64,000 bases of DNA from Geodermatophilaceae bacterium NBWT11 (GTDB lineage: Bacteria > Actinomycetota > Actinomycetes > Mycobacteriales > Geodermatophilaceae): assembly GCA_014218215.1 (NCBI GenBank), contig CP043652.1, positions 682,001 to 746,000 on the forward strand, read 5' to 3'. A model generated the notes under the pieces. It did no database searches. It saw only the letters and a program-made list of their open reading frames with translations, and had not been told where the DNA came from. This document shows positions 55,889 to 64,000 of this stretch, one piece after another. Numbering within the stretch: position 1 is the stretch's first letter; each line of letters opens with the position of its first letter. A program made the position numbers and the translations under genes.

Positions 55889-56523
55889 GCAGGACCGACC
55901 TGAGCGCGGACGACGCGCCCGCGGAGGCCGAGGAGGCCCCCGCGCCGGCGGCCGACCCCACCCGGCGGGCGGCGCTGATCGCCACCGCCGTCGCCGTCCC
56001 GGTGGTGGTGGCCCTGCTGGTCGTGGTGAACGTGTTCGGCCCGGGGTCCCAGGACACCTCCGGGGACGACGGCGGCGCGGTGGCCGAGGTCGACGGGCAG
56101 CCGGTCTCCCCCCGCGACGAGAGCCCGGTCGAGGTCGACACCCCGCCGATCACCCCCGAGGCCGACGCCGCCTGCCCGGCGCTGATGAGCCAGCTGCCGC
56201 TGGAGATCGCCGGGGAGACGTCCCGCCGGGTGGACTCGGACTCCCCGTACGCCTACGCCTGGGGCGACCCGGCCCAGGTGCTGGTCTGCGGTGCGGACGT
56301 CCCCGCCGGGTTCGTCGTCGGCGGCCCCCAGGCCCTCGGCATCAACGGGGTGACCTGGTTCGTCGACACCACCGACCCGACCGTCAACGTCTGGACCACC
56401 GTGGACCGCACGGTCCCGGTGCAGATCAGCATCCCGGCGAGCACCGACGGCTCGGTGGCGATCGCGCTGAGCCCGGTCATCGCCGGTGCGATCCCCTTCA
56501 CCGAGCCCCAGCCGGGCGGGTGA
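55885..56523 (+). CDS. DUF3515 membrane-anchored protein
   Basis: The 212-residue protein matches the actinobacterial DUF3515 family, without known function. It has an acidic N terminus of about 25 residues, one transmembrane segment (about 31-51, LIATAVAVPVVVALLVVVNVF), and an extracellular domain containing ACPALMSQLPLEIAG, YAYAWGDPAQVLVCGADVP, VTWFVDTTDP and VNVWTTVDRTVPVQISIP. Two cysteines flank the core. No ATG, GTG or TTG is available before the membrane segment. CTG 55885, overlapping the previous stop as CTGA, is the best start. The gene next overlaps a YchJ-like gene. Confidence 0.85.
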   Translation: MSRTDLSADDAPAEAEEAPAPAADPTRRAALIATAVAVPVVVALLVVVNVFGPGSQDTSGDDGGAVAEVDGQPVSPRDESPVEVDTPPITPEADAACPALMSQLPLEIAGETSRRVDSDSPYAYAWGDPAQVLVCGADVPAGFVVGGPQALGINGVTWFVDTTDPTVNVWTTVDRTVPVQISIPASTDGSVAIALSPVIAGAIPFTEPQPGG

Positions 56524-56909
56524 CCCTCCCCCGCCGGTGCCCGTGCGGCACGGGGCTGCCGTACGACGAGTGCTGCGGGCGGCTGCACGCCGGCACGGCC
56601 CACGCGGCCACCGCCGAGCAGCTGATGCGCTCCCGGTACAGCGCCTTCGTCGTCGGCGACCCGGCGTACCTGCTGGCCACCTGGCACCCCGACACCCGCC
56701 CGGCCGACCTCGAGCTGGACGGCGACACCCGCTGGACCGGCCTGGACGTGCTGGCCACCACCGGCGGGGCGATGCTCGCGGTCGAGGGCACGGTGGAGTT
56801 CCGGGCCTCGTACGTGCGGGACAGCGCGCGGGGGGCCCAGCACGAGGACAGCCGTTTCACCCGGGTCGCCGGGCGCTGGGTCTACCTCGACGGCGTCTCC
56901 CTCCCCTGA
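56520..56909 (+). CDS. YchJ/UPF0225 family protein with SEC-C motif
   Basis: The 129-residue protein begins with a SEC-C zinc motif (CPCGTGLPYDECCG) and continues with a YchJ NTF2-like domain: EQLMRSRYSAFVVGDPAYLLATWHPDTRP, VEFRASY and GRWVYLDG. The role is unknown. SEC-C motifs bind zinc and often contact proteins or nucleic acids. The GTG overlaps the DUF3515 stop (GTGA), and its stop abuts that of the lipoprotein gene on the other strand as TGATCA. Confidence 0.9.
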   Translation: MTLPRRCPCGTGLPYDECCGRLHAGTAHAATAEQLMRSRYSAFVVGDPAYLLATWHPDTRPADLELDGDTRWTGLDVLATTGGAMLAVEGTVEFRASYVRDSARGAQHEDSRFTRVAGRWVYLDGVSLP

Positions 56910-57563
56910 TCAGCCGCGGGGCAGCAGCTCCAGCTGGGCGAGGGTGGCGGCGTGCGCCTCGGCGAGGGCGGCGTCCGGGTCGGCGGCGACCGCGGCCACC
57001 GCGACGGTGAACGGGCCGTGGGCGCACCAGACGAAGGCGGCCGGCCCGCCGAGACCGGTGTCGGTCGCCGGGGCGTCCACGGTGAGCACCGAGCACCCGG
57101 CGGGCAGGTCGTCGGGGTCCCGGTCGGGGCTGCCGCCGTAGTACTCGGTGTCGTTGCGGGCCAGGTCGGCTGCGTAGGCAGCGGCACCGGACACCCCGGC
57201 GAACTGGTCGACGAACACCGACGTCAGGGCCGGGTCGTCCTTCCAGAACCGCTCCCAGCCCCACCGGTAGCCGTAGTCGGCGAGCACCTCGGCCTCCCGC
57301 TCGGGGTCCTCGGCGTACCCGGCGACGTCCTGGACGGTCTTCGGGCCCGCCGGGGGCTCCAGCTCCTCGTCGGGCACCCGGGGCAACCCGGAGGGCACGT
57401 CGGCCAGCACCAGGTCCCCCAGGTCGTCGGCGGTGGCCGGCAGCCCGGCCGCCCGGGACGTGCCGGCGGCCGCGGTGGCGGCACCGGGCACCGCGTCCGC
57501 GCAGCCGGTGGCCAGGACCAGCAGCAGTGCGACCGCGGTGCCGCCGAGCAGCTGCCGCGTCAC
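56910..57563 (-). CDS. Putative lipoprotein of unknown function
   Basis: The 217-residue protein has a lipoprotein signal: LLGGTAVALLLVLATGC with Cys21 in the lipobox LATGC. The mature part contains LPATADDLGDLVLADVPSGLPRV, YGYRWGWERFWKDD, VSGAAAYAADLA and VLTVDAPATD. I cannot name a family. It would be anchored on the outside of the membrane. GTG 57563 overlaps the ddl stop (GTGA), so it is co-transcribed with ddl, perhaps with a wall-related role (inference from position only). Confidence 0.75.
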   Translation of the reverse strand: MTRQLLGGTAVALLLVLATGCADAVPGAATAAAGTSRAAGLPATADDLGDLVLADVPSGLPRVPDEELEPPAGPKTVQDVAGYAEDPEREAEVLADYGYRWGWERFWKDDPALTSVFVDQFAGVSGAAAYAADLARNDTEYYGGSPDRDPDDLPAGCSVLTVDAPATDTGLGGPAAFVWCAHGPFTVAVAAVAADPDAALAEAHAATLAQLELLPRG

Positions 57564-58666
57564 CCGGCGAGCGCGCTCGCGACGAGCCGGTCGACAAGCT
57601 CGGGGTAGTCCACGCCGCTGGCGCCCCACATCCGCGGGTACATCGAGATCGGGGTGAACCCGGGCATGGTGTTGACCTCGTTGACCACCAGCCGGTCGGC
57701 GCCGGTGTCGGGGTCGGTGCCGAGGAAGAAGTCGACCCGGGCCAGGCCGCGGCAGTCCATCGCCAGGTAGGCCCGGCGGGACACCTCCTGCACCGCGGCG
57801 GTCTGCTCGGGGGTCAGCAGGGCGGGCACGTCGAAGTCGACGGAGTCCTCGAGGTACTTGGCGTCGAAGTCGTACCAGTCGACGCCGGCGCGCAGCTTGA
57901 TCTCCGCCGGCAGGCTGGTCTCGGGCAGCCCGCCCCCCGGTCGCGCCAGCACCCCGCACTCGACCTCCCGGCCGGGCACCGAGGCCTCCACCACGATCTT
58001 GGTGTCGATCTCGGCGGCGGTGGCCACGGCGGCGTCGAACTGGGCCCAGTCGGTGACCCGGGTGATGCCGATGCTCGACCCGGCCCGGGAGGGCTTGACG
58101 AACACCGGCAGGCCCAGCCGCTCGCGGGCGGCCGGGTCCAGCGCCGCCGGGTCGGTGGTGAGCGCGCCGTCGGCGTCCCGGAGCACCACGTGGTCGCCCT
58201 GGTCGATGCCGGCCGACGTCAGCAGCTTCTTGGTGAACTCCTTGTCCATCGAGGCCGCGGAGGCGAACACGCCGGAGCCCACGTAGGGCAGCCCGCTCAT
58301 CTCCAGCAGGCCCTGGACGGTGCCGTCCTCGCCGTAGGCGCCGTGCAGCACCGGGAAGACGACGTCGACCCCGATCAGCGGGCCGTCCTCACCGAGCCGG
58401 GCCAGCCCGCGGCCGGCCGGGTCGCCGACGAGGGTCACCGGCGTCCCCCCGGTGACCTCGGGCAGCCGGCCGTCGACGATCGCCAGCGGGCCGCCGTCGT
58501 GCAGCACCCACCCGCCCTCGCGGGTGATCCCCACCGGGACCACCTCGTAGCGGTCGGGGTCCAGGGCGGCCATCACGCTGCCGGCCGAGACGCAGGAGAT
58601 CGCGTGCTCCGCGCTCCGCCCCCCGAAGACGACGGCGACCCTGGTCTTGGCTGTCTCGACGGTCAT
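57560..58666 (-). CDS. ddl: D-alanine-D-alanine ligase
   Basis: Ddl makes the D-Ala-D-Ala end of the peptidoglycan precursor. The 368-residue product has the N-terminal VAVVFGGRSAEHAISCVSAG, VFPVLHGAYGEDGTVQGLLE, MDKEFTKKLL, VFVKPSRAGSSIGITRV (ATP-grasp), EIKLRAGVDWYDFDAKY and VVNEVNTMPGFTPISMYPRMW. The last part binds the second D-Ala and Mg2+. ATG 58666 is chosen because TAGTGT lies eight bases upstream (complement of 58675-58680), fitting a leaderless start. GTG 58678 would add four residues. The lipoprotein gene follows. Confidence 0.95.
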   Translation of the reverse strand: MTVETAKTRVAVVFGGRSAEHAISCVSAGSVMAALDPDRYEVVPVGITREGGWVLHDGGPLAIVDGRLPEVTGGTPVTLVGDPAGRGLARLGEDGPLIGVDVVFPVLHGAYGEDGTVQGLLEMSGLPYVGSGVFASAASMDKEFTKKLLTSAGIDQGDHVVLRDADGALTTDPAALDPAARERLGLPVFVKPSRAGSSIGITRVTDWAQFDAAVATAAEIDTKIVVEASVPGREVECGVLARPGGGLPETSLPAEIKLRAGVDWYDFDAKYLEDSVDFDVPALLTPEQTAAVQEVSRRAYLAMDCRGLARVDFFLGTDPDTGADRLVVNEVNTMPGFTPISMYPRMWGASGVDYPELVDRLVASALAG

Positions 58667-58691
58667 CGGGTCGGACACTATCGGCCCCCGG

Positions 58692-59825
58692 TCACCGCAG
58701 GGCGTCCAGCGCGGCCGTCAGGTCGGCCACGAGGTCGGCGGTGTCCTCGATGCCGCAGGAGAAGCGCACGAACCCGTCGGGGACGGCGTCCCCGCCCCAC
58801 TGCGCGCGCCGGTCGACGGTGGAGTGCACGCCCCCGAAGCTCGTCGCGGCCAGCCACAGCTCGCTGTGCCGCACCAGGGCGTGCACCGCGGCCTCGTCGG
58901 CCAGCGTCGCGGACACCACGCCGTTCATCCGCAGCATCTGCCGGGAGGCGAGCTCGTGGGAGGGGTCACCGGGGCGCCCGGGCCAGCGGACGCCGGTGGC
59001 CGCCGGGTGGGCGGCCAGCAGCTCGGCGACGGCGGCCGCGGTGGTGGCCTGGCGGGTGAGCCGCAGGTCCAGCGTGCTCATCGACCGGTGCGCCAGCCAG
59101 GCGTCGAAGGCCCCGGGGCCGTTGCCGGTGCGGTCGCGCCAGGCCTTGAGCCGGGTCTGCAGCTCCCGGCCCCGCTCGGTGCGCGCGGTGGACACGTGGC
59201 CCATCAGCAGGTCGCTGTGGCCGGTGAGCGCCTTGGTGTCGGCGCCGAGGGTGATGTCGGCGCCCAGCTCCAGCGGCCGCTGGCCCAGCGGGGTGGCGGT
59301 GGTGTTGTCCACCGCCAGCACCGCGCCGGCCGCCTGTGTCGCCGCGGCGACCGCGGCGATGTCGCAGACGTCCAGCTCGGGGTTGGACGGGGTCTCCAGG
59401 AGCACGAACGCCGCGCCCTCGAGGTCGCCGCGGGCAGCCACCTCGGCGATCTCCAGGGTGGGCACCTGGTCGACCTGCACGCCGAAGCGGGCCAGCTCGC
59501 CGGTGCTCAGCGCCCGGGTCTGGTAGTAGCCGTCGCTGGGGATGACGATCCGGTCGCCGGCCCCCACCACGGCGAACACCGCGGCGCTGATCGCGGCCAT
59601 GCCGGTGGCGAAGGCCAGGCAGTCCCCGCCGTCGAGGTCGCCGACGGCCTCCTCGAACACCCGCAGCGTGGGGTGTCCCGGCCGGGCGTAGAAGTCGGCG
59701 GCGTAGGGGTCCTCGCCGAGGTGGTAGGGCGCCGCGAAGACCGGGCTCGGGCGCAACGGGGCCCCCGGCACGACCGGACCGTCCCCGCCCCGCACCACCC
59801 GGGTGCCGTCGGACCAGCTGCTCAC
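58692..59825 (-). CDS. PLP-dependent cystathionine gamma-lyase/synthase family enzyme
   Basis: The 377-residue protein belongs to the Cys/Met metabolism PLP family: [77 protein letters not shown] and the PLP-binding Lys198 in [16 protein letters not shown]. Near the end [17 protein letters not shown] and VRFSCGIED bind the carboxylate. Cystathionine gamma-lyase or synthase, or a methionine gamma-lyase-like activity, are the options, and sequence does not decide between them. GTG 59825 overlaps the gpsA stop (GTGA). It separates ddl from gpsA, which are neighbours in Mycobacterium. Confidence 0.87.
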   Translation of the reverse strand: MSSWSDGTRVVRGGDGPVVPGAPLRPSPVFAAPYHLGEDPYAADFYARPGHPTLRVFEEAVGDLDGGDCLAFATGMAAISAAVFAVVGAGDRIVIPSDGYYQTRALSTGELARFGVQVDQVPTLEIAEVAARGDLEGAAFVLLETPSNPELDVCDIAAVAAATQAAGAVLAVDNTTATPLGQRPLELGADITLGADTKALTGHSDLLMGHVSTARTERGRELQTRLKAWRDRTGNGPGAFDAWLAHRSMSTLDLRLTRQATTAAAVAELLAAHPAATGVRWPGRPGDPSHELASRQMLRMNGVVSATLADEAAVHALVRHSELWLAATSFGGVHSTVDRRAQWGGDAVPDGFVRFSCGIEDTADLVADLTAALDALR

Positions 59826-60817
59826 TCGCTCTTCGCCTCTCGTCCCATGATCTCGCGCACCATGTCGGCGGCGGTCTCGCCCTCGTGGCAGACCCGCACC
59901 ACGGCCTCGGTGATCGGCACGTCGACGCCGTGCGCCCGGGCCAGGTCCAGCACCGACCGGCAGGACTTGACGCCCTCGGCGGTCTGCCGGGTCCCGGCGA
60001 CCACCTCGGCCACACTCGCCCCCCGCCCGATCTGCTCGCCGAACGTGCGGTTGCGCGACAGCGGCGAGGAGCAGGTGGCCACCAGGTCGCCCAGCCCGGC
60101 GAGCCCGGCGAAGGTCAGCGGGTCGGCCCCGAGCGCCAGGCCCAGCCGGGAGGTCTCGGCGAGCCCGCGGGTGATGAGCGAGGCCCGGGTGTTGTCCCCG
60201 AACCCCAGCCCCTCGGCCATGCCGGCCGCCAGCGCGATCACGTTCTTCACCGCGCCACCCAGCTCGCAGCCGACCACGTCGGGGTTGGTGTACGGGCGGA
60301 AGTACCGGGTGTGGCAGGCGGCCTGCAGGGCGGCGGCGCGGGCGGTGTCGGTGCAGGCGATCACGGTGGCCGCGGGCTGCTGGTCGGCGATCTCCCGGGC
60401 GAGGTTGGGGCCCGACAGCACCGCCACCCGGTCGGGGCCGGCGCCGGTCACGTCGCAGACCACCTCGCTCATCCGCCGGGTCGAGCCCAGCTCGATCCCC
60501 TTCATCAGCGACAGCAGCGTGGCGTCGGGCGGCAGCAGCGGGGTCCAGGCGGTCAGGTTCTCCCGCAGCGTCTGCGACGGGATGCTGAGGACGACGACGT
60601 CAGCCCCCGCGAGCGCCTCGGCCGGGTCGGCGGTGGCCCGGACCCGGTCGGGCAGTCGCACCCCGGGCAGGTAGTCGGCGTTCTCCCGGTCGGCGGTGAT
60701 CGAGGCGGCCAGCTCGGGGCGGCGGGCGTACAGCGCGACGTCGGTGCCGGCGTCGGCCAGCACCTTGGCGAACGTCGTCCCCCAGCTGCCTGCGCTCAGC
60801 ACCGCGGCGCGGGTCAC
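59822..60817 (-). CDS. gpsA: Glycerol-3-phosphate dehydrogenase [NAD(P)+]
   Basis: GpsA makes sn-glycerol 3-phosphate for phospholipids. The 331-residue protein has the dinucleotide site [74 protein letters not shown] and [12 protein letters not shown], the catalytic region. The first glycine of the usual GAGSWG is Ser8 here. GTG 60817 overlaps the plsC stop (GTGA) and the gene overlaps the PLP gene. plsC-gpsA are consecutive steps in glycerolipid synthesis. Confidence 0.95.
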   Translation of the reverse strand: MTRAAVLSAGSWGTTFAKVLADAGTDVALYARRPELAASITADRENADYLPGVRLPDRVRATADPAEALAGADVVVLSIPSQTLRENLTAWTPLLPPDATLLSLMKGIELGSTRRMSEVVCDVTGAGPDRVAVLSGPNLAREIADQQPAATVIACTDTARAAALQAACHTRYFRPYTNPDVVGCELGGAVKNVIALAAGMAEGLGFGDNTRASLITRGLAETSRLGLALGADPLTFAGLAGLGDLVATCSSPLSRNRTFGEQIGRGASVAEVVAGTRQTAEGVKSCRSVLDLARAHGVDVPITEAVVRVCHEGETAADMVREIMGREAKSE

Positions 60818-61626
60818 GCGACCCCGGTCTCGGGGCCGCCGGGGAGGTCCCCCGACGTCCGCCGGGTGGGGCGGGGGTGCACGAGGGCCGGCGGCTGCTC
60901 GCCGCGGACCTCCCCCAGCTGGTCGCGGACGCGGGCCATCAGCAGGTCGGTCACCTCTCGGAGCAGGTCGGCGGTCAGCGGGCGCCCGTCGCGCACCTGG
61001 GCCCGCAGCGCGGACAGGTCGACGGGCTCGCCCACCAGGTACTCGGCCGGGGCGCGGAAGCGCAGCCGCAGCTGCTTCGCGTGGTAGTCGTGCACCCGGT
61101 GCGGCCCCCACTGGGCCAGCGGGACCACGGCGGCGTCGGTGGTCAGCGCCAGGCGGGCCACCCCGGTGCGGGCCTGCATGGGCCACCAGTCGGGGTCGCG
61201 GGTCACCGAGCCCTCGGGGTAGATCACCACGAGCTCGCCGTCCTCCAGGGCCTGCCGGGCGGCCCCCACCGAGGAGCGGGCGTCGGCCGAGCCCCGGGAG
61301 ACCGGGATCTGGCCGGCGGCCCGCAGGATGGTGCCGGCCAGGCCGGCGAAGACCCCGTCCTTGGCCAGGAACCGCGGCACCCGGCCGGCGTCGTAGACCA
61401 GCATCGCGCAGGCCAGCGGGTCGAGCACCGAGACGTGGTTGGCCACCAGCAGCACGCCGCCGGTGGCCGGGATGCGCTCGGAGTGCCGGAACCGCAGGCC
61501 GTACAGCACGGAGGCGACCGGGCCCACGACGGTCAGGCTCAGCCGCAGCGCCCAGTTCAGCGGCGGGCGGGGGCGCCAGCGCCGCCGCGGCCACGAGCCC
61601 CCCGGGGCCGCGAGTTGGGTACTCAC
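60814..61626 (-). CDS. plsC: 1-acyl-glycerol-3-phosphate acyltransferase-like protein
   Basis: The 270-residue protein is a PlsC-type acyltransferase that would esterify lysophosphatidate or a related acceptor at the membrane. It has a hydrophobic segment ([19 protein letters not shown]), the HX4D motif in [43 protein letters not shown] (EGxxxR-like box) and a Pro-rich tail of about 25 residues. GTG 61626 is the start, in a 66-base gap divergent from cofC. Its stop overlaps the gpsA start, so it is co-transcribed with gpsA. Confidence 0.92.
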   Translation of the reverse strand: MSTQLAAPGGSWPRRRWRPRPPLNWALRLSLTVVGPVASVLYGLRFRHSERIPATGGVLLVANHVSVLDPLACAMLVYDAGRVPRFLAKDGVFAGLAGTILRAAGQIPVSRGSADARSSVGAARQALEDGELVVIYPEGSVTRDPDWWPMQARTGVARLALTTDAAVVPLAQWGPHRVHDYHAKQLRLRFRAPAEYLVGEPVDLSALRAQVRDGRPLTADLLREVTDLLMARVRDQLGEVRGEQPPALVHPRPTRRTSGDLPGGPETGVA

Positions 61627-61692
61627 CGCCCCAGTCTGCCCCGTCCCCCGAGCCGGACCGGCGGTCGGTGGCCGTGTGGCAGCGTGGGAGGC

Positions 61693-62310
61693 GTGCAGCG
61701 CTGGTCGGTGGTGGTCCCGGTGAAGCCGCTCGGGCTCGCCAAGACCCGGCTGGGTCCGGCCACGACCCGGGCCGCCCACGAGGACCTGGTGCTGGCCCTG
61801 CTCGGCGACACGCTCGAGGCGGCACTGGCCAGCCCCGCCGTCGGCACGCTGTGGGTGGTGACCGACGACCCTCGGGTCGCCGCGGCGGCCGCCGGAGCCG
61901 GTGCCCGGGTGGCGCCCGACGTCCCCGCGGCCGGCCTGAACGCGGCCCTGGTGCACGGGTCGCGGACCGCCGGCGGCTCCCGGGTGGCCGCGATGCACGC
62001 CGACCTCCCCGCGCTGCGCACCACCGAGCTGACCGGCGCCCTGGCGGCCGCGGGCCACCACCGGCGCGCCTTCGTCGCCGACGCCGAGGGCACCGGGACG
62101 ACGCTGCTGGCGGTCACCGGCGGCGACCTGTCGCCGGCGTTCGGTCCGGGGTCGGCGGCCGCGCACGCCGCCGGCGGCGCGGTGCACCTGACCGGGGACT
62201 GGCCCGGGCTGCGCCGCGACGTCGACACCCCGGCGCACCTGGTCGACGCACGCGCGCTGGGCACCGGTCCGCGCAGCCGGGCGGACGCCCGGCCCGGCGC
62301 GTGCGCGTGA
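61693..62310 (+). CDS. cofC: 2-phospholactate/phosphoenolpyruvate guanylyltransferase (CofC/FbiD)
   Basis: CofC (FbiD in Actinobacteria) activates PEP or phospholactate with GTP in coenzyme F420 synthesis. The 205-residue protein shows [16 protein letters not shown] at the start, [40 protein letters not shown] (nucleotide and metal binding), [16 protein letters not shown] and [16 protein letters not shown] 61693 has GGGAGG just upstream. In Mycobacterium it also sits between gpsA and ppk, and its presence shows the organism probably makes F420. Confidence 0.93.
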   Translation: MQRWSVVVPVKPLGLAKTRLGPATTRAAHEDLVLALLGDTLEAALASPAVGTLWVVTDDPRVAAAAAGAGARVAPDVPAAGLNAALVHGSRTAGGSRVAAMHADLPALRTTELTGALAAAGHHRRAFVADAEGTGTTLLAVTGGDLSPAFGPGSAAAHAAGGAVHLTGDWPGLRRDVDTPAHLVDARALGTGPRSRADARPGACA

Positions 62311-62335
62311 TCGTCTGCCGTTCACCCGCGTGCGG

Positions 62336-62341
62336 CACGAT
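62336..62341 (+). promoter_or_regulatory. Putative leaderless -10 of ppk
   Basis: CACGAT lies six bases before the GTG at 62348, with no ribosome-binding site. One GTTCACC at 62320-62326 resembles a single unit of the PhoP box, but the second unit expected 11 bases away is not present. Confidence 0.35.
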
Positions 62342-62347
62342 GACGGC

Positions 62348-64000
62348 GTGTCCGAGACCCAGACCCCGCCGCAGACCGACACGGTGCTGCACGCCGACCG
62401 CTTCCTGAACCGCGAGCTGTCCTGGCTCGACTTCAACGCCCGGGTCCTGGAGCTGGCCGAGGACGACGGGGCGCCGCTGCTGGAGCGGGTCAAGTTCCTC
62501 TCGATCTTCGCGAGCAACCTCGACGAGTTCTTCATGGTCCGCATCGCCGGTCTCAAGCGCCGGCAGAACACCGGCCTCACCGTGCGCTCCCCCGACGGGC
62601 TCACCATCCGGGAGCAGCTGCACCGGATCGCCGAACGCACCCAGGACCTCGTCGCCCGGCACGCCGCGGTGTTCGTGGAAGACGTCGGGCCGCGCCTTGA
62701 GGAGCACGGCATCAAGATCGTGCACTGGGGCGAGGTGGCCGACGGCGAGGCGATGCGGCTGCGCGAGTACTTCCGCGACCAGGTCTTCCCGGTGCTCACC
62801 CCGCTGGCGGTCGACCCGGCACACCCCTTCCCCTACATCTCCGGGCTCTCGCTGAACCTGGCCGTGTCGGTGCGCGACCCCGAGACCGGCGCGCCGCGCT
62901 TCGCCCGGGTCAAGGTGCCCGACAACGTGCCGCGCTTCGTGCCGGTGGCGACCACCGAGGACGAGTCGGTGTTCCTGCCGCTGGAGGACCTCATCTCCGC
63001 GCACCTCAACCAGCTCTTCCCGGGCCTGGACGTCATCGACCACCACCTGTTCCGGGTGACCCGCAACGCCGACGTCGAGGTCGAGGAGGACCGCGACGAG
63101 GACCTGCTGCAGGCCCTGGAGCGCGAGCTGGCCCGCCGCCGGTTCGGTCCCGCCGTCCGGCTCGAGGTCACCGAGACGATGGACCCGCAGATCCTCGACG
63201 TGCTGCTGCACGAGCTCGAGGTCTCCCCCAGCGACGTGCTGCACGTGCCGGGTCTGCTCGACCTGGCCTCGCTGATGGCCCTCTACGGCCTGGACCGGCC
63301 CGAGCTCAAGGACGAGCCGTTCGTGCCGGCCACCCACCCGCGGCTGTCCGAGGGCGAGACGCCCAAGAGCGTGTTCGCGACGCTGCGCGAGGGCGACGTG
63401 CTGGTGCACCACCCCTACGACTCCTTCGCCACCAGCGTGCAGCGGTTCATTGAGCAGGCCGCCGCCGACCCGCTGGTGCTGGCGATCAAGCAGACGCTGT
63501 ACCGCACCTCGGGTGACTCCCCGATCGTGCAGGCGCTCATCGAGGCCGCGACCGCCGGCAAGCAGGTCGTCGTCCTGGTGGAGATCAAGGCCCGCTTCGA
63601 CGAGGAGGCCAACATCAGCTGGGCCCGCTCGCTGGAGCGCGCCGGCTGCCACGTCGTCTACGGCCTGGTGGGTCTCAAGACGCACTGCAAGACCGCGCTG
63701 GTGGTCCGCCGGGAGAACGGCGTGCTGCGCCGCTACTGCCACATCGGGACCGGCAACTACAACCCCAAGACCGCCCGGATCTACGAGGACCTCGGCATCC
63801 TCACCGCCGACCCGCGGGTGGGCGCCGACCTCACCGACCTGTTCAACACCCTCACCGGCTACTCCCGGCAGACCACCTACCGGTCGCTGCTGGTCGCCCC
63901 GCACGGCATCCGCGCCGGCCTGGTGGAGAAGATCCGCCGGGAGGCCCGGCACGCCGCCGAGGGCCGCGCCTCGGGCATCCGGATCAAGGTGAACTCCCTC
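62348..64000 (+). CDS. ppk: Polyphosphate kinase 1, 3' end outside window
   Basis: Ppk1 makes polyphosphate from ATP. The 551 residues visible cover the N domain ([39 protein letters not shown]), the H domain ([24 protein letters not shown]) and the first catalytic phospholipase-D-like domain. The latter carries [35 protein letters not shown] and [21 protein letters not shown], containing the autophosphorylated His. Part of the second catalytic domain ([21 protein letters not shown]) is also seen. The GTG at 62348 is the start. The stop lies beyond the right edge. Confidence 0.96.
   Translation, partial: MSETQTPPQTDTVLHADRFLNRELSWLDFNARVLELAEDDGAPLLERVKFLSIFASNLDEFFMVRIAGLKRRQNTGLTVRSPDGLTIREQLHRIAERTQDLVARHAAVFVEDVGPRLEEHGIKIVHWGEVADGEAMRLREYFRDQVFPVLTPLAVDPAHPFPYISGLSLNLAVSVRDPETGAPRFARVKVPDNVPRFVPVATTEDESVFLPLEDLISAHLNQLFPGLDVIDHHLFRVTRNADVEVEEDRDEDLLQALERELARRRFGPAVRLEVTETMDPQILDVLLHELEVSPSDVLHVPGLLDLASLMALYGLDRPELKDEPFVPATHPRLSEGETPKSVFATLREGDVLVHHPYDSFATSVQRFIEQAAADPLVLAIKQTLYRTSGDSPIVQALIEAATAGKQVVVLVEIKARFDEEANISWARSLERAGCHVVYGLVGLKTHCKTALVVRRENGVLRRYCHIGTGNYNPKTARIYEDLGILTADPRVGADLTDLFNTLTGYSRQTTYRSLLVAPHGIRAGLVEKIRREARHAAEGRASGIRIKVNSL

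Noticed and set aside
62320-62345. A PhoP (PHO) box before ppk.
   Set aside because: Only one GTTCACC unit is present. The second unit 11 bases away does not match.

Overview
The window is a continuous stretch of chromosome from a very high-GC actinobacterium. Codon use is strongly biased to G/C at the third position, starts are mostly GTG or ATG, and neighbouring genes often share GTGA or ATGA overlaps. The gene order (rip-dxr ... rlmN ... cdsA-frr-pyrH-tsf-rpsB ... whiG-xerC-dprA-comM-yraN-rnhB ... lepB-rplS ... trmD-rimM-khpA-rpsP ... ffh-glnD-glnB-amt ... ftsY ... smc-acyP-mutM-rnc-rpmF-sepIVA-coaD-rsmD-recG ... rpmB ... thiL ... ddl ... gpsA ... cofC-ppk) matches the order I know from Mycobacterium and Streptomyces. 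WhiG-type sigma factor, the F420 gene cofC and the overall protein character suggest the Geodermatophilaceae or Frankia side of the Actinobacteria. That placement is inference. I see no tRNA, rRNA, CRISPR array, insertion sequence, prophage or integration site.

Layout. 0-2.7 kb: rip/rseP (3' end cut by the window edge), dxr and a small DUF2631 gene. 2.7-7.0 kb: rlmN, a Pro/Thr-rich membrane-anchored protein, a SpoU/TrmH methyltransferase, a DUF952 gene and cdsA. 7.0-10.5 kb: frr, pyrH, tsf and rpsB, with strong hairpins between them. 10.8-12.9 kb: an exported M23-like protein, then a three-gene cluster of two membrane proteins and a methyltransferase. 13-19 kb: whiG, xerC, dprA, comM, yraN, DUF2469, rnhB. 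19.2-24.3 kb: an orphan LuxR-type regulator with a degenerate receiver, lepB, rplS, a Nudix gene, trmD, rimM, khpA, rpsP. 24.5-33.3 kb: a 100-nt palindrome, proS, an amidohydrolase, ffh and the nitrogen-control operon amt-glnB-glnD, which has a GlnR-like operator. 33.5-40.1 kb: a NicO-type metal transporter, ftsY and four accessory genes lying between ftsY and smc. 40.1-52.4 kb: a minus-strand run from a DAK-domain gene down to smc, carrying translation, DNA repair, CoA and division functions. 52.5-64 kb: rpmB, a TetR regulator, a cytidylate-kinase-like gene, an acetyltransferase, thiL, a stand-alone RAM domain, DUF3515, a YchJ-like gene, a lipoprotein, ddl, a PLP lyase, gpsA, plsC, cofC and ppk (cut by the right edge).

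The genes are mostly housekeeping: translation and ribosome maturation, protein export and membrane proteolysis (ffh, ftsY, lepB, rip), isoprenoid and phospholipid precursors (dxr, cdsA, gpsA, plsC), cell wall (ddl), nitrogen sensing and polyphosphate.

A major caveat is that five genes (cdsA, frr, tsf, rpsB and the DAK gene) are each broken by one single-base insertion or deletion in a short G/C run. At least four are essential in other bacteria, so sequence or assembly errors are the most economical explanation. No clearly new multi-gene system is visible. The most unusual items are the 100-nt palindrome behind proS, two genes whose only plausible start is CTG, a response regulator with Glu in the phospho-acceptor position, a GlnR-like double operator before amt, and a Nur-like palindrome fused to a leaderless promoter before the NicO gene.
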